Below, in pieces: positions 19,922-29,020 of a stretch of DNA of 64,000 nucleotides. This stretch comes from Mesorhizobium sp. SOD10. Lineage in GTDB: Bacteria; Pseudomonadota; Alphaproteobacteria; Rhizobiales; Rhizobiaceae. Positions within the stretch are counted from its first letter, which is position 1. Every line of letters starts with the position of its first letter. The notes under the pieces were generated by a model. It saw only the letters and a program-made list of their open reading frames with translations, was not told where the DNA came from and made no database searches. A program made the translations under genes and the position numbers. Where the stretch lies: NCBI GenBank assembly GCA_000824805.1, contig CCNA01000001.1, positions 434,001 through 498,000 on the forward strand, in the 5' to 3' direction.

Positions 19922-20724
19922 ACCTTGTGTCGGGCGCGGGGAGGGCCAAAGTCGAGGCAAAAGACATGATCGGCCGGGCAGGCACCGGCTCTCATGCCAC
20001 CTCGAAGGGCTCCGCGTCGCGATTCTTGGCGGTGCTGCTTGGGCTTCTCGGCGTCCTGGTGTTTCTCGGGCTCGGCATCTGGCAGCTGGAAAGGCGGGTC
20101 TGGAAGCTCGACCTCATCGCCCGCGTCGATCAGCGCATCCACGCTCCGGTCGTCGATGCGCCTGGCCCCGGGGCATGGGCTGATATCAACGCGGCCGGCT
20201 ACGAATACCGCCATGTTCGGCTGGCCGGACAGTTTCAAGGCGTCAACACGCTGGTGCAGGCGGTGACCGAGCTCGGCGGCGGCTATTGGGTGCTGACGCC
20301 GATGCGTGACGATCGCGGTTTCACGATCCTCGTCAACCGGGGCTTCATCCCGCAGGAGCGCAAGGCGGAGTTCGAGCAGGAAAATGCCGCGCTCACCTCG
20401 CCGGCGACGGTCGACGGGCTGTTGCGCATCAGCGAGCCCGGCGGCGGCTTCCTGCGCAGCAACGATCCGGCTGCCGATCGCTGGTATTCGCGCGACGTCG
20501 CGGCAATCGCCGAGGCGCGCGGCCTGACCGACGTCGCGCCCTATTTCGTCGATGCCGGGGCGTCCGGGCCTGATGGCTGGCCGCGCGGCGGCCTCACCGT
20601 CGTCAAGTTTCGCAACACCCACCTTGTCTACGCTTTGACCTGGTTTGCCTTGGCGGGGATGCTGGCGATGGCGCTTGCCAGGCCGATCTTCGCCGGCCGC
20701 GGCCAGCGGGAGGCGCCAAGATGA
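19918..20724 (+). CDS. SURF1-family oxidase assembly protein
   Basis: 268 residues with two terminal membrane helices (FLAVLLGLLGVLVFLGLGIWQLERR; LVYALTWFALAGMLAMALA) around a periplasmic domain. GIWQLERR and the late Y-A-x-T-W-F segment are the SURF1 signatures. SURF1 proteins help insert haem into haem-copper oxidases; here it is cotranscribed with a quinol oxidase by 4-bp overlaps on both sides. Start at ATG 19918; an internal ATG after residue 16 is possible. Confidence 0.9.
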   Translation: MNLVSGAGRAKVEAKDMIGRAGTGSHATSKGSASRFLAVLLGLLGVLVFLGLGIWQLERRVWKLDLIARVDQRIHAPVVDAPGPGAWADINAAGYEYRHVRLAGQFQGVNTLVQAVTELGGGYWVLTPMRDDRGFTILVNRGFIPQERKAEFEQENAALTSPATVDGLLRISEPGGGFLRSNDPAADRWYSRDVAAIAEARGLTDVAPYFVDAGASGPDGWPRGGLTVVKFRNTHLVYALTWFALAGMLAMALARPIFAGRGQREAPR

Positions 20725-22073
20725 ACATCTCGATCGCGCGGTTTCATCACGGCAAGCCGATCCTGACGGTTCCGTCCACCGGCCAGGGAGGCTCGGCTTC
20801 GAACGCCGACGTCACGAACAGGAAGAACCTGCTCCTCCTCATCCAGTTGCGCTGGCTGGCGGTGGCGGGGCAGGTGCTGACCATCCTGGTGACGCAATAT
20901 TGGTTCGCCATCCCGCTGCCGCTCACCGAGATGGCCGGCGTCGTGCTTTTCCTCGTCGGGCTCAACATCTTCAGCCTGCTCGCGCTGCGCGGCAATCGCC
21001 GCATCTCCAACGCGCAGCTCTTCGTCGCGCTGATCTTCGACATGGCGGCGCTGACGACGCAGCTTTACCTGAGCGGCGGCGCCTCGAATCCGTTCGTGTC
21101 GCTCTACCTCCTGCAGATCACGCTTGGGGCGGCGCTCCTGGCGCCGTGGTCGACCTGGATCTTAGTCGTGGCGGCTTCGGCCTGCTTCGTCTTCCTCATC
21201 TTTATCTTCCAGCCGATTGCCATCCCGCATCACGGCGGCAGCGATCTTCTGGCGCTGCATCTGCGCGGCATGTTCATCTGCTTCGTTCTCGCGGCCGGCC
21301 TGATCGTCATCTTCATGACACGCATCAACCGCAACCTGCGCGAACGCGATGCCTATCTCGCCGACCTGCGCCAGCGCTCGGCCGAGGAAGACCACATCGT
21401 GCGCATGGGCCTGCTGGCCTCAGGCGCCGCGCATGAGCTGGGCACGCCGCTCGCAACCATTTCGGTCATCCTGTCCGACTGGCGCCAGATGCGCGGCGTC
21501 AAGCGCAGCCGCGAGCTTTCCGAGGACGTGGCCGAGATGCAGGCGCAGATCGAGCGCTGCAAAAGCATCGTCACGGGCATCCTCATGTCTTCCGGTCAGG
21601 CGCGGGGCGAGGGCACGATCCGCACCACGATCCGCCACTTCCTCGACGATCTGGTGCAGGAATGGCGCGTCAGCCGCCAGCCTATCAAGCTGGATTACCG
21701 CAACGGTTTCGAGCCGGACGAACAGATCGTGTCCGACACGGCGCTGAAACAAATGATCTTTAACGTGCTCGACAATGCGCAAGAAGCGTCGCACGATTGG
21801 GTCGGCATCACTGCCGAGCGGCAGGATGAGAAGCTGGTGCTCTCCGTCGAGGATCGCGGACCGGGTTTCGACAAGGATATTCTGGCCGCGCTCGGCCAGC
21901 CCTATATGTCGAGCAAGGGGCGTCCGGGCGGTGGCCTGGGTCTCTTCCTGGTGTTCAATGTCATGCGCAAGCTCGGAGGCGACGTTTCGGCGCGCAACAT
22001 GGCCGAGGGCGCCTGCGTCACCCTTTCGCTGCCGCTGGCGGCGCTGACCAATGGAGGCGGTCGTGAAATCTGA
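20721..22073 (+). CDS. regB: RegB/PrrB/ActS-type redox sensor histidine kinase
   Basis: 450 residues with about six membrane helices. The ubiquinone-binding heptad GGASNPF is at 119-125, and the H-box ASGAAHELGTPLATI has phospho-acceptor His238. Cys280 lies 42 residues after this His, matching the redox-active Cys of Rhodobacter RegB (His225/Cys265). The ATP domain has N (NVLDNAQEAS), G1 (VEDRGPGF) and G2 (GGGLGLF). It should sense quinone redox state and oxygen and phosphorylate the downstream RegA. Overlaps: ATGA with surf1, 23 bp with regA. Confidence 0.9.
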   Translation: MNISIARFHHGKPILTVPSTGQGGSASNADVTNRKNLLLLIQLRWLAVAGQVLTILVTQYWFAIPLPLTEMAGVVLFLVGLNIFSLLALRGNRRISNAQLFVALIFDMAALTTQLYLSGGASNPFVSLYLLQITLGAALLAPWSTWILVVAASACFVFLIFIFQPIAIPHHGGSDLLALHLRGMFICFVLAAGLIVIFMTRINRNLRERDAYLADLRQRSAEEDHIVRMGLLASGAAHELGTPLATISVILSDWRQMRGVKRSRELSEDVAEMQAQIERCKSIVTGILMSSGQARGEGTIRTTIRHFLDDLVQEWRVSRQPIKLDYRNGFEPDEQIVSDTALKQMIFNVLDNAQEASHDWVGITAERQDEKLVLSVEDRGPGFDKDILAALGQPYMSSKGRPGGGLGLFLVFNVMRKLGGDVSARNMAEGACVTLSLPLAALTNGGGREI

Positions 22074-22596
22074 TCGATCCTTGTTTATCGTCGAGGACGA
22101 CACGACTTTCGCGCGGACGCTCAAACGTTCCTTTGAAAAGCGCGGCTACGACGTAGTCGTCTCCCATGACCGGGAGGCGCTGCTGGTCGCGCTGGAAACG
22201 GCCGTTCCGGCCTATGCCGTCGTCGATCTCAAGCTCGGAGCGGGATCGGGGCTCGAATGCGTCAAGTTGCTCAGCGCCCGCAATCCGTCGATGCGGATCG
22301 TCGTGCTGACGGGATTTGCCAGCATCGCCACGGCGGTCGAGGCGATCAAGCTCGGCGCGTGCCATTACCTGGCCAAGCCCGCCAACACCGACGACATCGA
22401 AGCCGCCTTCGGCCGCGCCGAGGGCGACGTTTCGGTGCCGCTCACCAGCCGCCCCACCTCGATCAAGAACCTCGAATGGGAGCGCATCCATGAAACGCTG
22501 GTCGAGACCGGCTTCAACATCTCCGAAACCGCGCGCCGGCTCGGGCTGCATCGGCGCACGCTCGCCCGCAAGCTCGAGAAGCGCGTGGTGCAGTAG
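22051..22596 (+). CDS. regA: RegA/PrrA/ActR-type response regulator
   Basis: 181 residues. A receiver domain has the acidic pair EDD at 15-17, phospho-acceptor Asp59 in YAVVDLKLG and the Lys switch in AKPAN. The C-terminal Fis-type helix-turn-helix (ISETARRLGLHRRTLARKL) is characteristic of RegA-class global redox regulators. Overlap with regB suggests translational coupling; a GTG at 22063 is an alternative start. Last gene of the cyo operon; it converges on eutE with only 14 bp between stops. Confidence 0.9.
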   Translation: MEAVVKSDRSLFIVEDDTTFARTLKRSFEKRGYDVVVSHDREALLVALETAVPAYAVVDLKLGAGSGLECVKLLSARNPSMRIVVLTGFASIATAVEAIKLGACHYLAKPANTDDIEAAFGRAEGDVSVPLTSRPTSIKNLEWERIHETLVETGFNISETARRLGLHRRTLARKLEKRVVQ

Positions 22597-22610
22597 GCGA
22601 GCGTCGGCGA

Positions 22611-23612
22611 TTACCCGACGGCCACGCCCAGCACCGAGACACAGTCGCCGGCCTTGACCAGGCCGGGGAAGTGGCGCGCGGCGAGCAGCCCGGACATCCT
22701 GGCCCTGATCTCCTGCGGCGCCTGGCCGGTGCGGCCGACCGGATAGATGCGCGCGACCACCTGGCTCTCTTCCACGGATTCGCCGAGATCGACCATGGTC
22801 TCGATCATGCCGTCCTCCTCGGCGAAGGCGAAGCAATCGCCCGACGGCATGTCCAGCCACTGCGTTCTGCTCTTCTCGACCGCACCGGAAACAATGCCGG
22901 CGTGGCGCAGCACGTTGAGGATGCCGCGCCGGGCGATGCGAACGGTTTCAGCGCGCGAGGTTCCGCCGCCGCCGAGCTCGGTGGTGACGAAGACCTTGCC
23001 CATCTCCTCGGCGGCCGTGTCATACATGCCGACCGCGTCGATCTCGGTCATGCGCATCGAGAACGGTGCCGAGAAGGCCTCGACGGCAGCGAAGGCCTTT
23101 TTCTCCTGCGTCTTGTCCGGCAGCGTATGCGCGGCGCAGAAGGGTACGAAATCCAGCGTCTTGCCGCCGGAGTGGAAGTCGAACACGATGTCCGCTCGCG
23201 GCAGCAATTCACGCTGGAAATAGTCGGCGATCTTCTCCGTCACCGTGCCATCGGGCCGCCCGGGGAAAGAGCGGTTCATGTTGCCCTTGTCGATCGGCGA
23301 GGTGCGGGTGCCGGCCCGGAAGGCCGGATAGTTCATCGCCGGCACGATGATCACCGTGCCGGAGAGATTTTTCGGGTCGAGCGTGCGGGCGAGATCGTAG
23401 AGCGCCAGCGGGCCTTCATACTCGTCGCCGTGATTGCCGCCGGTGAGCAGCGCCGTCGAACCCTTGCCGTTTCGCACGACGCAGACCGGGATCATCACCG
23501 AGCCCCAGGCCGAATCGTCGCGGCTGTAGGGCAGGCGCAGGAAGCCGTGCTGGATGCCGTCGCGCTCGAAGTCGACAGTCGGCGTGATCGGCGACGGACG
23601 CAAAGCGGACAT
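22611..23612 (-). CDS. eutE: N-alpha-acetyl-L-2,4-diaminobutyrate deacetylase
   Basis: 333 residues of the succinylglutamate desuccinylase/aspartoacylase M14-like family. Zinc ligands are in GGNHGDEYEG and in FDFHSGG. In ectoine breakdown this enzyme (EutE, also DoeB) releases acetate from N-alpha-acetyl-diaminobutyrate produced by EutD. The ATG at 23610-23612 lies 5 bp after the eutD stop; an open frame running upstream inside eutD is not used. Last gene of ehuABCD-eutABCDE. Confidence 0.92.
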   Translation of the reverse strand: MSALRPSPITPTVDFERDGIQHGFLRLPYSRDDSAWGSVMIPVCVVRNGKGSTALLTGGNHGDEYEGPLALYDLARTLDPKNLSGTVIIVPAMNYPAFRAGTRTSPIDKGNMNRSFPGRPDGTVTEKIADYFQRELLPRADIVFDFHSGGKTLDFVPFCAAHTLPDKTQEKKAFAAVEAFSAPFSMRMTEIDAVGMYDTAAEEMGKVFVTTELGGGGTSRAETVRIARRGILNVLRHAGIVSGAVEKSRTQWLDMPSGDCFAFAEEDGMIETMVDLGESVEESQVVARIYPVGRTGQAPQEIRARMSGLLAARHFPGLVKAGDCVSVLGVAVG

Positions 23613-23617
23613 CGGCC

Positions 23618-24796
23618 TCAGTCCTTCACGAAAAGCTTGCGCGGCACATTGGCCAGGCATTCGACGCCGGTCTCGGTGATGAGGATCGATTCGGTGATCT
23701 CCAGCCCCATCGTCTCCAGCCACAGGCCGGTCATGAAGTGGAAAGTCATGCCGGGCTTGAGCTCGGTGCGGTCGCCGGGGCGCAGGCTCATGGTACGCTC
23801 GCCCCAGTCCGGCGGATAGGAGATACCGATCGGGTAGCCGGTGCGGTTGTCCTTGACGATGCCGTATTTCTTCAGGACGGCGAAGAAGGCATTGGCGATG
23901 TCCTCGCAGGTGTTGCCGGGCTTGGCGGCGGAAAGCCCGGCCTCCATGCCTTCCAGCGTCGCCTTCTCCGCGTCGAGGAAGGCCTGCGTCGGCTTGCCGA
24001 GGAACACGGTGCGCGACAGCGGGCAATGGTAGCGGTTGTAGCAGCCGGCGATCTCGAAGAACGTGCCTTCGTTCGCCTTCATCGGCTTGTCGTCCCAGGT
24101 GAGATGCGGCGCCGAGGCATCGGCGCCCGAAGGCAAGAGCGGGACGATCGCCGGATAGTCACCGCCGATCCCCTCCACCCCACGCGTGCCGGCATCGTAG
24201 ATCTCGGCGACCAGGTCGCATTTGCGCATGCCGACTTCGATCTTGTCGACAATACGCTTGTGCATCGCCTCGACGATGCGGGCGGCCTTGCGCATATAGT
24301 CGATCTCGGTCGGGCTCTTCACGGCGCGCTGCCAGTTGACCAGCGCGGTGGCGTCGACGAAACGGGCATTGGGCAGGTGCTTCTGGAGCGAGGCGAAGGC
24401 AGCGGCGGAGAACCAGTAATTGTCCATCTCGACGCCGATGCTGAGCTTGTCCCAGCGGCGCTCGCTAAGCACGCTGGCGAGGTAATCCATTGGATGCCGC
24501 TCGGTCGACTGCACATAGTGGTCGGCGTAGCCGATGATGTTGTCATGGGCGAGATAGGCGGTGCGCTTGGCGCCGTTGGCATCCTGGCCGCGGCCGTACC
24601 AGACCGGCTCGCCGGAAGGCGGCACGATGACCGCCTGATGCACATAGAAGGACCAGCCGTCATAGCCCGTCAGCCAGGCCATGTTGGAAGGATCGCTGAC
24701 GATCAGCAGATCGACGCGTTTGGCCTCCATGGCCTTCCGCGTCTTGGCGAGGCGCTCCGCATATTCGCCGCGCGAGAATTTCAAATTTGGTTGCAT
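23618..24796 (-). CDS. eutD: ectoine hydrolase (M24 peptidase fold)
   Basis: 392 residues with a creatinase-type N-terminal domain and a pita-bread M24 domain. EutD/DoeA opens the ectoine ring to give N-alpha-acetyl-L-2,4-diaminobutyrate. Motifs supporting the assignment include YDGWSFYVHQAV near residue 45 and FFEIAGCYNRYHCPLSRT around 250. Several classical dinuclear-metal ligands of M24 peptidases appear substituted, as in other ectoine hydrolases. It lies in the eut gene order between eutC and eutE, separated from eutC by a palindromic repeat. Confidence 0.92.
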   Translation of the reverse strand: MQPNLKFSRGEYAERLAKTRKAMEAKRVDLLIVSDPSNMAWLTGYDGWSFYVHQAVIVPPSGEPVWYGRGQDANGAKRTAYLAHDNIIGYADHYVQSTERHPMDYLASVLSERRWDKLSIGVEMDNYWFSAAAFASLQKHLPNARFVDATALVNWQRAVKSPTEIDYMRKAARIVEAMHKRIVDKIEVGMRKCDLVAEIYDAGTRGVEGIGGDYPAIVPLLPSGADASAPHLTWDDKPMKANEGTFFEIAGCYNRYHCPLSRTVFLGKPTQAFLDAEKATLEGMEAGLSAAKPGNTCEDIANAFFAVLKKYGIVKDNRTGYPIGISYPPDWGERTMSLRPGDRTELKPGMTFHFMTGLWLETMGLEITESILITETGVECLANVPRKLFVKD

Positions 24797-24833
24797 TGTT
24801 CTTGGTCCTCGTTTGTTGGGCCTATTTCTGTTT

Positions 24834-24882
24834 GAGCGTGATCTTTTCGGAAAACCGGTTCCCGCTTTTCCGGATCACGCTC
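24834..24882. repeat. palindromic repeat between eutC and eutD
   Basis: Arms GAGCGTGATC (24834-24843) and GATCACGCTC (24873-24882) enclose a second pair GGAAAA/TTTTCC around CCGGTTCCCG. It resembles the element at 3945-3991 in design and belongs to a palindromic family common in Rhizobiales. Within the eut transcript it would form a stable hairpin and may affect mRNA stability. Confidence 0.78.
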
Positions 24883-24892
24883 CGGCCAGGTA

Positions 24893-25885
24893 TCAGCTTT
24901 CAAAAATCGTTCCGGCGTTCGTCACCCGCGCACGGTCGCGGGCTAACGTGGCAATTGCGGTGTCCTGCACGCCGGTGCCGGTGAGGTCGGCGATGGTGAT
25001 GTCGCTCACCGAGCGCCGGCCGGGCTTGCCGCCGGCGATGATCTGGCCGAGTTCGGTGACCTCGGCATCGGCCGTCATCACGGCAGCCTCGATGGCGTGA
25101 TGGAGCTCGCCCAGACGCCGCGTCTGTTTGGCGCTGTCGGCGACATAGAGGTCGGCCATGCGCAGGATCGCCGGCGCGATCTCGTTCTTGTGCTCGGCAT
25201 CCGAGCCCATGGCGGTGATATGCTGGCCGGCGGAGACGAAACCGGCCTTGATCAGCGGTTCGGTCGAAGGCGTCGTGGTCACGATGATGTCGGCCTCGGC
25301 TGCCGCCTTCGCCGCATCCAGTTCGGCGCGCACCAGTATGCCCAGCTTCTCTCGCAGGCGCGCGGCTGTGGCTTCAGCCTTGGTGGCGTCGCGCGCCCAG
25401 ATGCGTGCCTCCTCGATCGGCCGCACGAGGCGCAGCGCTTCGAGCTGCAGCCCGCCCTGTACGCCGGCGCCGAAGATCGCCGCGACCTTGGAATCTTCGC
25501 GCGACAGATGCCTGGCCGCGACCGCGCCGGCGGCCGCCGTGCGGATATCGGTCAAATAGCCGTTGTCGAGCAGCACCGCCTCGATCAGGCCGGTCTTCGC
25601 CGACAGCAGCACCATCATGCCGTTGACGCTGGGCAGGCCAAGCTTCGGATTGTCGAAAAAGCCGGGGCTGATCTTGATCGCAAAACCGTCAATACCCGGT
25701 ACATAGGCTGTCTTCACGTCGACCTCGCCGCGATGCTCGGGAATGTCGAGCCTCAAGATCGGCGGCATCGCCACCGGCAGCGTGGCCAAGGCGCGAAAGG
25801 CGTTCTCGACGCAGGCGACCGCCTCCAGATCGAGCGTCACGATCTTGCGCAGCTCCGCTTCGGTGAGGATGGTCATGCGGCTCAT
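24893..25885 (-). CDS. eutC: ornithine cyclodeaminase-family enzyme of ectoine utilization
   Basis: 330 residues of the ornithine cyclodeaminase/mu-crystallin family. The substrate-side Arg is in TDIRTAAAGAVAARHL; the NAD-binding motif is FGAGVQGGLQLEAL. EutC proteins are linked to ectoine breakdown; a role in hydroxyectoine-derived intermediates has been proposed. The ATG at 25883-25885 overlaps the eutB stop by 4 bp. Confidence 0.88.
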   Translation of the reverse strand: MSRMTILTEAELRKIVTLDLEAVACVENAFRALATLPVAMPPILRLDIPEHRGEVDVKTAYVPGIDGFAIKISPGFFDNPKLGLPSVNGMMVLLSAKTGLIEAVLLDNGYLTDIRTAAAGAVAARHLSREDSKVAAIFGAGVQGGLQLEALRLVRPIEEARIWARDATKAEATAARLREKLGILVRAELDAAKAAAEADIIVTTTPSTEPLIKAGFVSAGQHITAMGSDAEHKNEIAPAILRMADLYVADSAKQTRRLGELHHAIEAAVMTADAEVTELGQIIAGGKPGRRSVSDITIADLTGTGVQDTAIATLARDRARVTNAGTIFES

Positions 25886-26874
25886 GCTGCGCGCTCCGCG
25901 ATTGCCTCGCCGCAGACGATGCGGCGGTGCAGGCCCATGTCGATGTTGCGGCCGGAGAGGATGAGAACCGTGGAGCCGCTCACTTTGACCCTTCCGGCAA
26001 GCAGCGCGCCGATGCCGACGGCGCCCGCGCCCTCGACGATCTCGCGCTCTTCTTCATAGGCATGGCGGATGCCGGCGGCGATCTCGTCCTCGGAAAGCAG
26101 GACCACGTCATCGAGCAGGCTGCGGCACATGGCAAAGGTCAGCCGGTTGTCGAGCCCGATGCCGCCGCCGAGCGAATCCGCCAGTGTCGGCAGTTCCTCG
26201 ACCTGCACGGGCCGGCCGGCGTCGAGGCTGGCTTTCATCGCAGCACCGCGCGCCATCGAGATGCCGATGACATTGGTGCGCGGGCTCGCGGCTTTGAGGG
26301 CCGCCGCCACGCCAGCCGCCAGCCCGCCGCCGGAGAGCGGCACCAGCACGCTTGCCGCATCCGGAACCTGCTCCATGATTTCCAGTCCGAGCGTGCCTTG
26401 TCCGGCGATGATGTCCGGATGGTCGAAGGGCGGCAGCATGACAAGCCCTTCCTCCGCCACCAGCCTGTCGACTTCTTCCTGCGCGTCGTCCTGGCTGTTG
26501 CCGATGATGCGGATATCCGCGCCGAGGCGACGGATCGCGTCGAGCTTGTTTTCCGGTACCAGCCGCGACATGCAGATCATCGCGCGCATGCCTTCGAGCT
26601 TTGCCGCGTGAGCCAGCGCCCGGCCGTGATTGCCGGTCGAGGCGGCAACGACGCCGCGCGATTTCTCGTCCGCGCTCAGTGCTGCAATCGCGTTGGAGGC
26701 CCCGCGCAGCTTGAACGCGCCGGTGGTCTGGTGATGCTCCAGCTTGAGGTGAACAGGATGACCCACGCGGTCCGACAGGCTGTGCGACACCACGCAAGGC
26801 GTCCGCTCGATTTTGCCGGCAATGCGTTCGCGCGCGGCGCGAATATGCTGAAGCTCGACAGTCATTTCGGTCAT
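25882..26874 (-). CDS. eutB: threonine dehydratase-like PLP enzyme of ectoine utilization
   Basis: About 330 residues of the fold-II PLP family. The PLP Lys is in HHQTTGAFKLRGASNA, and the phosphate-binding glycine loop is SGGGLAAG. EutB is tied to hydroxyectoine use, probably removing the hydroxyl-derived group from a hydroxylated diaminobutyrate intermediate; this is family knowledge, not visible here. The start lies in a cluster of three ATGs (26865, 26874, 26880); I use the middle one. The frame is open further upstream inside eutA, but that part is not coding. Confidence 0.87.
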   Translation of the reverse strand: MTEMTVELQHIRAARERIAGKIERTPCVVSHSLSDRVGHPVHLKLEHHQTTGAFKLRGASNAIAALSADEKSRGVVAASTGNHGRALAHAAKLEGMRAMICMSRLVPENKLDAIRRLGADIRIIGNSQDDAQEEVDRLVAEEGLVMLPPFDHPDIIAGQGTLGLEIMEQVPDAASVLVPLSGGGLAAGVAAALKAASPRTNVIGISMARGAAMKASLDAGRPVQVEELPTLADSLGGGIGLDNRLTFAMCRSLLDDVVLLSEDEIAAGIRHAYEEEREIVEGAGAVGIGALLAGRVKVSGSTVLILSGRNIDMGLHRRIVCGEAIAERAA

Positions 26875-26885
26875 GGGCATTTCGT

Positions 26886-27671
26886 TCACTGCGCCAGCGG
26901 CTTCGTCCACAGCCGGCCGAATTCGGGTCGCGCCGCGTCGTCGCCGCAGAGCCGCAGGCAGTTCCAGGCGCTGGCCTGGTTGCTGGTGACGACCGGACGC
27001 CCGATTGCCTCCTCCATGCCTGGAACCGCCAGCGCGGCGCGCAGCGCGGTGCACGAGACGAACAGCGCATCGGCCTGCGGATGCATGACTTTGCGCGCCA
27101 GTTCGATCAGGGACGCCGGCGCGATGCGCGCCATCTCGCGATCGTCCTCGAAACCGAGGCAGGAGAAGCTCTGGATGTCGAAGCCATGCGCCGCGAAATA
27201 AGCGGCCATCGGCCGGCTGGTCTCGACGGTATAGGGCGTGAGGATGCTGATGCGCTTCACCCCGAAGGCGTTCAGGCCGCGCACGCCAGCCATCGGCGGT
27301 GTAATCACGGGCACGCCGGGCTTGGCTGCATGGATCGCCTGCTCGATCTCGGCGTCGCCGATCACCACGGAAGCGGACGTGCAGGAGTAGCAAACGGCAT
27401 CGAGCATTTCGTCCGGCAGGATCAGCGCCGCGCCCGCCGACAGCGACGGCTGCATCTTGCGCAAGTTCTCCGGCGTCGTCGGGTTGGCATAGGGGATGCG
27501 CGCGACATAGACGCCGATCCGCTCGCTCGCCACCATGCGGCGGAAGTCCACTTCGCTGGTATGGTCGGTCGCAAGCGCAATCAGTCCAACCCGCTTTTCC
27601 AGCGGACGCGCGTCCAGCGTGGGGCGCGCCGTTTCGAGGCGGATATCGGGCAATGCTTTCATGACTTTCAT
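26886..27671 (-). CDS. eutA: maleate isomerase/Asp-Glu racemase-like enzyme of ectoine utilization
   Basis: 261 residues of the Asp/Glu/hydantoin racemase superfamily. Two catalytic Cys are visible, in DAVCYSCTSASVV and in LFVSCTALRA, the arrangement of maleate isomerases and arylmalonate decarboxylases. In the eut locus it is thought to epimerise a hydroxyectoine breakdown intermediate. The ATG at 27669-27671 overlaps the ehuD stop (ATGA), so transport and catabolic genes are coupled. Confidence 0.88.
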   Translation of the reverse strand: MKVMKALPDIRLETARPTLDARPLEKRVGLIALATDHTSEVDFRRMVASERIGVYVARIPYANPTTPENLRKMQPSLSAGAALILPDEMLDAVCYSCTSASVVIGDAEIEQAIHAAKPGVPVITPPMAGVRGLNAFGVKRISILTPYTVETSRPMAAYFAAHGFDIQSFSCLGFEDDREMARIAPASLIELARKVMHPQADALFVSCTALRAALAVPGMEEAIGRPVVTSNQASAWNCLRLCGDDAARPEFGRLWTKPLAQ

Positions 27672-28327
27672 CTTTCGATCCTGCCGTAGCGGTGCTCCAG
27701 CCAGCGCAGCAGCACCACGGAGCAAAGGCTGATGACGAGGAAGAAGGCGCCGACCAGCGTCATCGGCTCGATGTAGCGGTAGTAGGTGTTTGCGACGCTC
27801 TTGGCCTGGTTCATCAGCTCCAGCACGGTGATCGCCGAAAGCAGCGGCGTCTCCTTGAACATGGCGATGAAATAATTGGCCAAGGCCGGGATCATCGGCG
27901 GGATCGCCTGCGGCAGGATGATATGCGTCCAGGTGTGGCGGCCGTTGAGATTGCAGGCCTTGGCCGCTTCCCACTGGCCGCGTGGCACATTGTCGATGCC
28001 GGCTCGATAGACCTCGGCCGTATACGTGCCGTAGTGCAGGCCAAGCCCGATGACGCCGGCCACCAGCGGCGGCAGCAGGATGCCGATATCGGGCAGCACG
28101 TAGAAGATGAAATAGAGCTGCACGAGCAGCGGCGTGCCGCGGATGAACTCGGCGAACCAGCCGACGCTGCGCGCCACGATCCGGTTCTCCGACCGCCGCG
28201 CCAGCGCGATCGCGAGCCCCACGATTGCCGCCAGGATGGACCCCAGAATAGTCGCCAGGATGGTGATCTTCACGCCCTGGATCAGGGTCGGCATGATCTC
28301 CCGGACGAAGTTCCAATCCCACTCCAT
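27668..28327 (-). CDS. ehuD: ectoine/hydroxyectoine ABC transporter permease EhuD
   Basis: 219 residues of the His/Glu/Gln amino-acid permease class, with about five membrane helices. The EAA loop that contacts the ATPase is GQWEAAKACNLNGRHTWTHII, near residue 115. It forms the channel with EhuC. Its ATG overlaps the ehuC stop by one base. Confidence 0.92.
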   Translation of the reverse strand: MEWDWNFVREIMPTLIQGVKITILATILGSILAAIVGLAIALARRSENRIVARSVGWFAEFIRGTPLLVQLYFIFYVLPDIGILLPPLVAGVIGLGLHYGTYTAEVYRAGIDNVPRGQWEAAKACNLNGRHTWTHIILPQAIPPMIPALANYFIAMFKETPLLSAITVLELMNQAKSVANTYYRYIEPMTLVGAFFLVISLCSVVLLRWLEHRYGRIER

Positions 28328-28986
28328 CAGACGCGCACTCCATCGAGGCCGCGCGCCATGCGGCGCTCCAGCGTGCGAACGCCCCAGGAGATGATCAGCG
28401 CCAGCGCGAAATAGATGACCAGCACGGAGGCGAAGGGCATCAGCGTGCTGCCGGTCTGCGAGCGCACCACCTGCGCCTGGAAGGTCAGGTCGGCGAGCGA
28501 GATTAGCGAGACGACTGACGTCGCCTTGAGCAGCTCGATCGCGTTGTTGCCGAAGGTCGGCAGCATGACCAGCAGCGCCTGCGGCAGAATCACGTGGCGC
28601 ATGCCTTGCCAGCGGCCGAGGTTGAGCGCCGTGCAGGCCTCATATTGCTCGCGGCCGACCGACAGGATGGCGCCGCGGACGACCTCGGCTGCGTAGGCGC
28701 CGACATTCAAGCCCAGCGCCAGCACACCGGCCTGCAGCGGTGTCAGCGACAGGCCGGCGAAGGGCAGCACAAAATAGGCCCAGAACAGCTGCACGAAGAT
28801 CGAGGTGCCGCGGAAGAATTCGATATAGGCCGTGGCGATCGCGCGCAGGATGAAGAAGCGCGACACGCGTCCCATGCCGGCAAGGAAGGCCATGATCAGC
28901 GCAAGCACCGACCCCATCAGCGTCAGCTCGATGGTGACAAGCGCTCCCTGCAATATCAGGCCGAGATAGCCGGACCACTGGGTCAT
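28327..28986 (-). CDS. ehuC: ectoine/hydroxyectoine ABC transporter permease EhuC
   Basis: 219 residues, the second permease of the polar-amino-acid type. About five membrane helices; the ATPase-contact loop is REQYEACTALNLGRWQGMRHV. It is separated from ehuB by 183 bp that contain a hairpin-forming repeat, while its 3' end is fused to ehuD by overlap. Confidence 0.92.
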   Translation of the reverse strand: MTQWSGYLGLILQGALVTIELTLMGSVLALIMAFLAGMGRVSRFFILRAIATAYIEFFRGTSIFVQLFWAYFVLPFAGLSLTPLQAGVLALGLNVGAYAAEVVRGAILSVGREQYEACTALNLGRWQGMRHVILPQALLVMLPTFGNNAIELLKATSVVSLISLADLTFQAQVVRSQTGSTLMPFASVLVIYFALALIISWGVRTLERRMARGLDGVRV

Positions 28987-29020
28987 GAACTAGAAGTTTC
29001 CCAACATTGATGTGCTTGGC

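Noticed and set aside
22257..22657. Alternative plus-strand frames over regA
   Set aside because: Arg/Ser/Pro-rich shadows of the regulator gene; the regA frame has all receiver and HTH residues.
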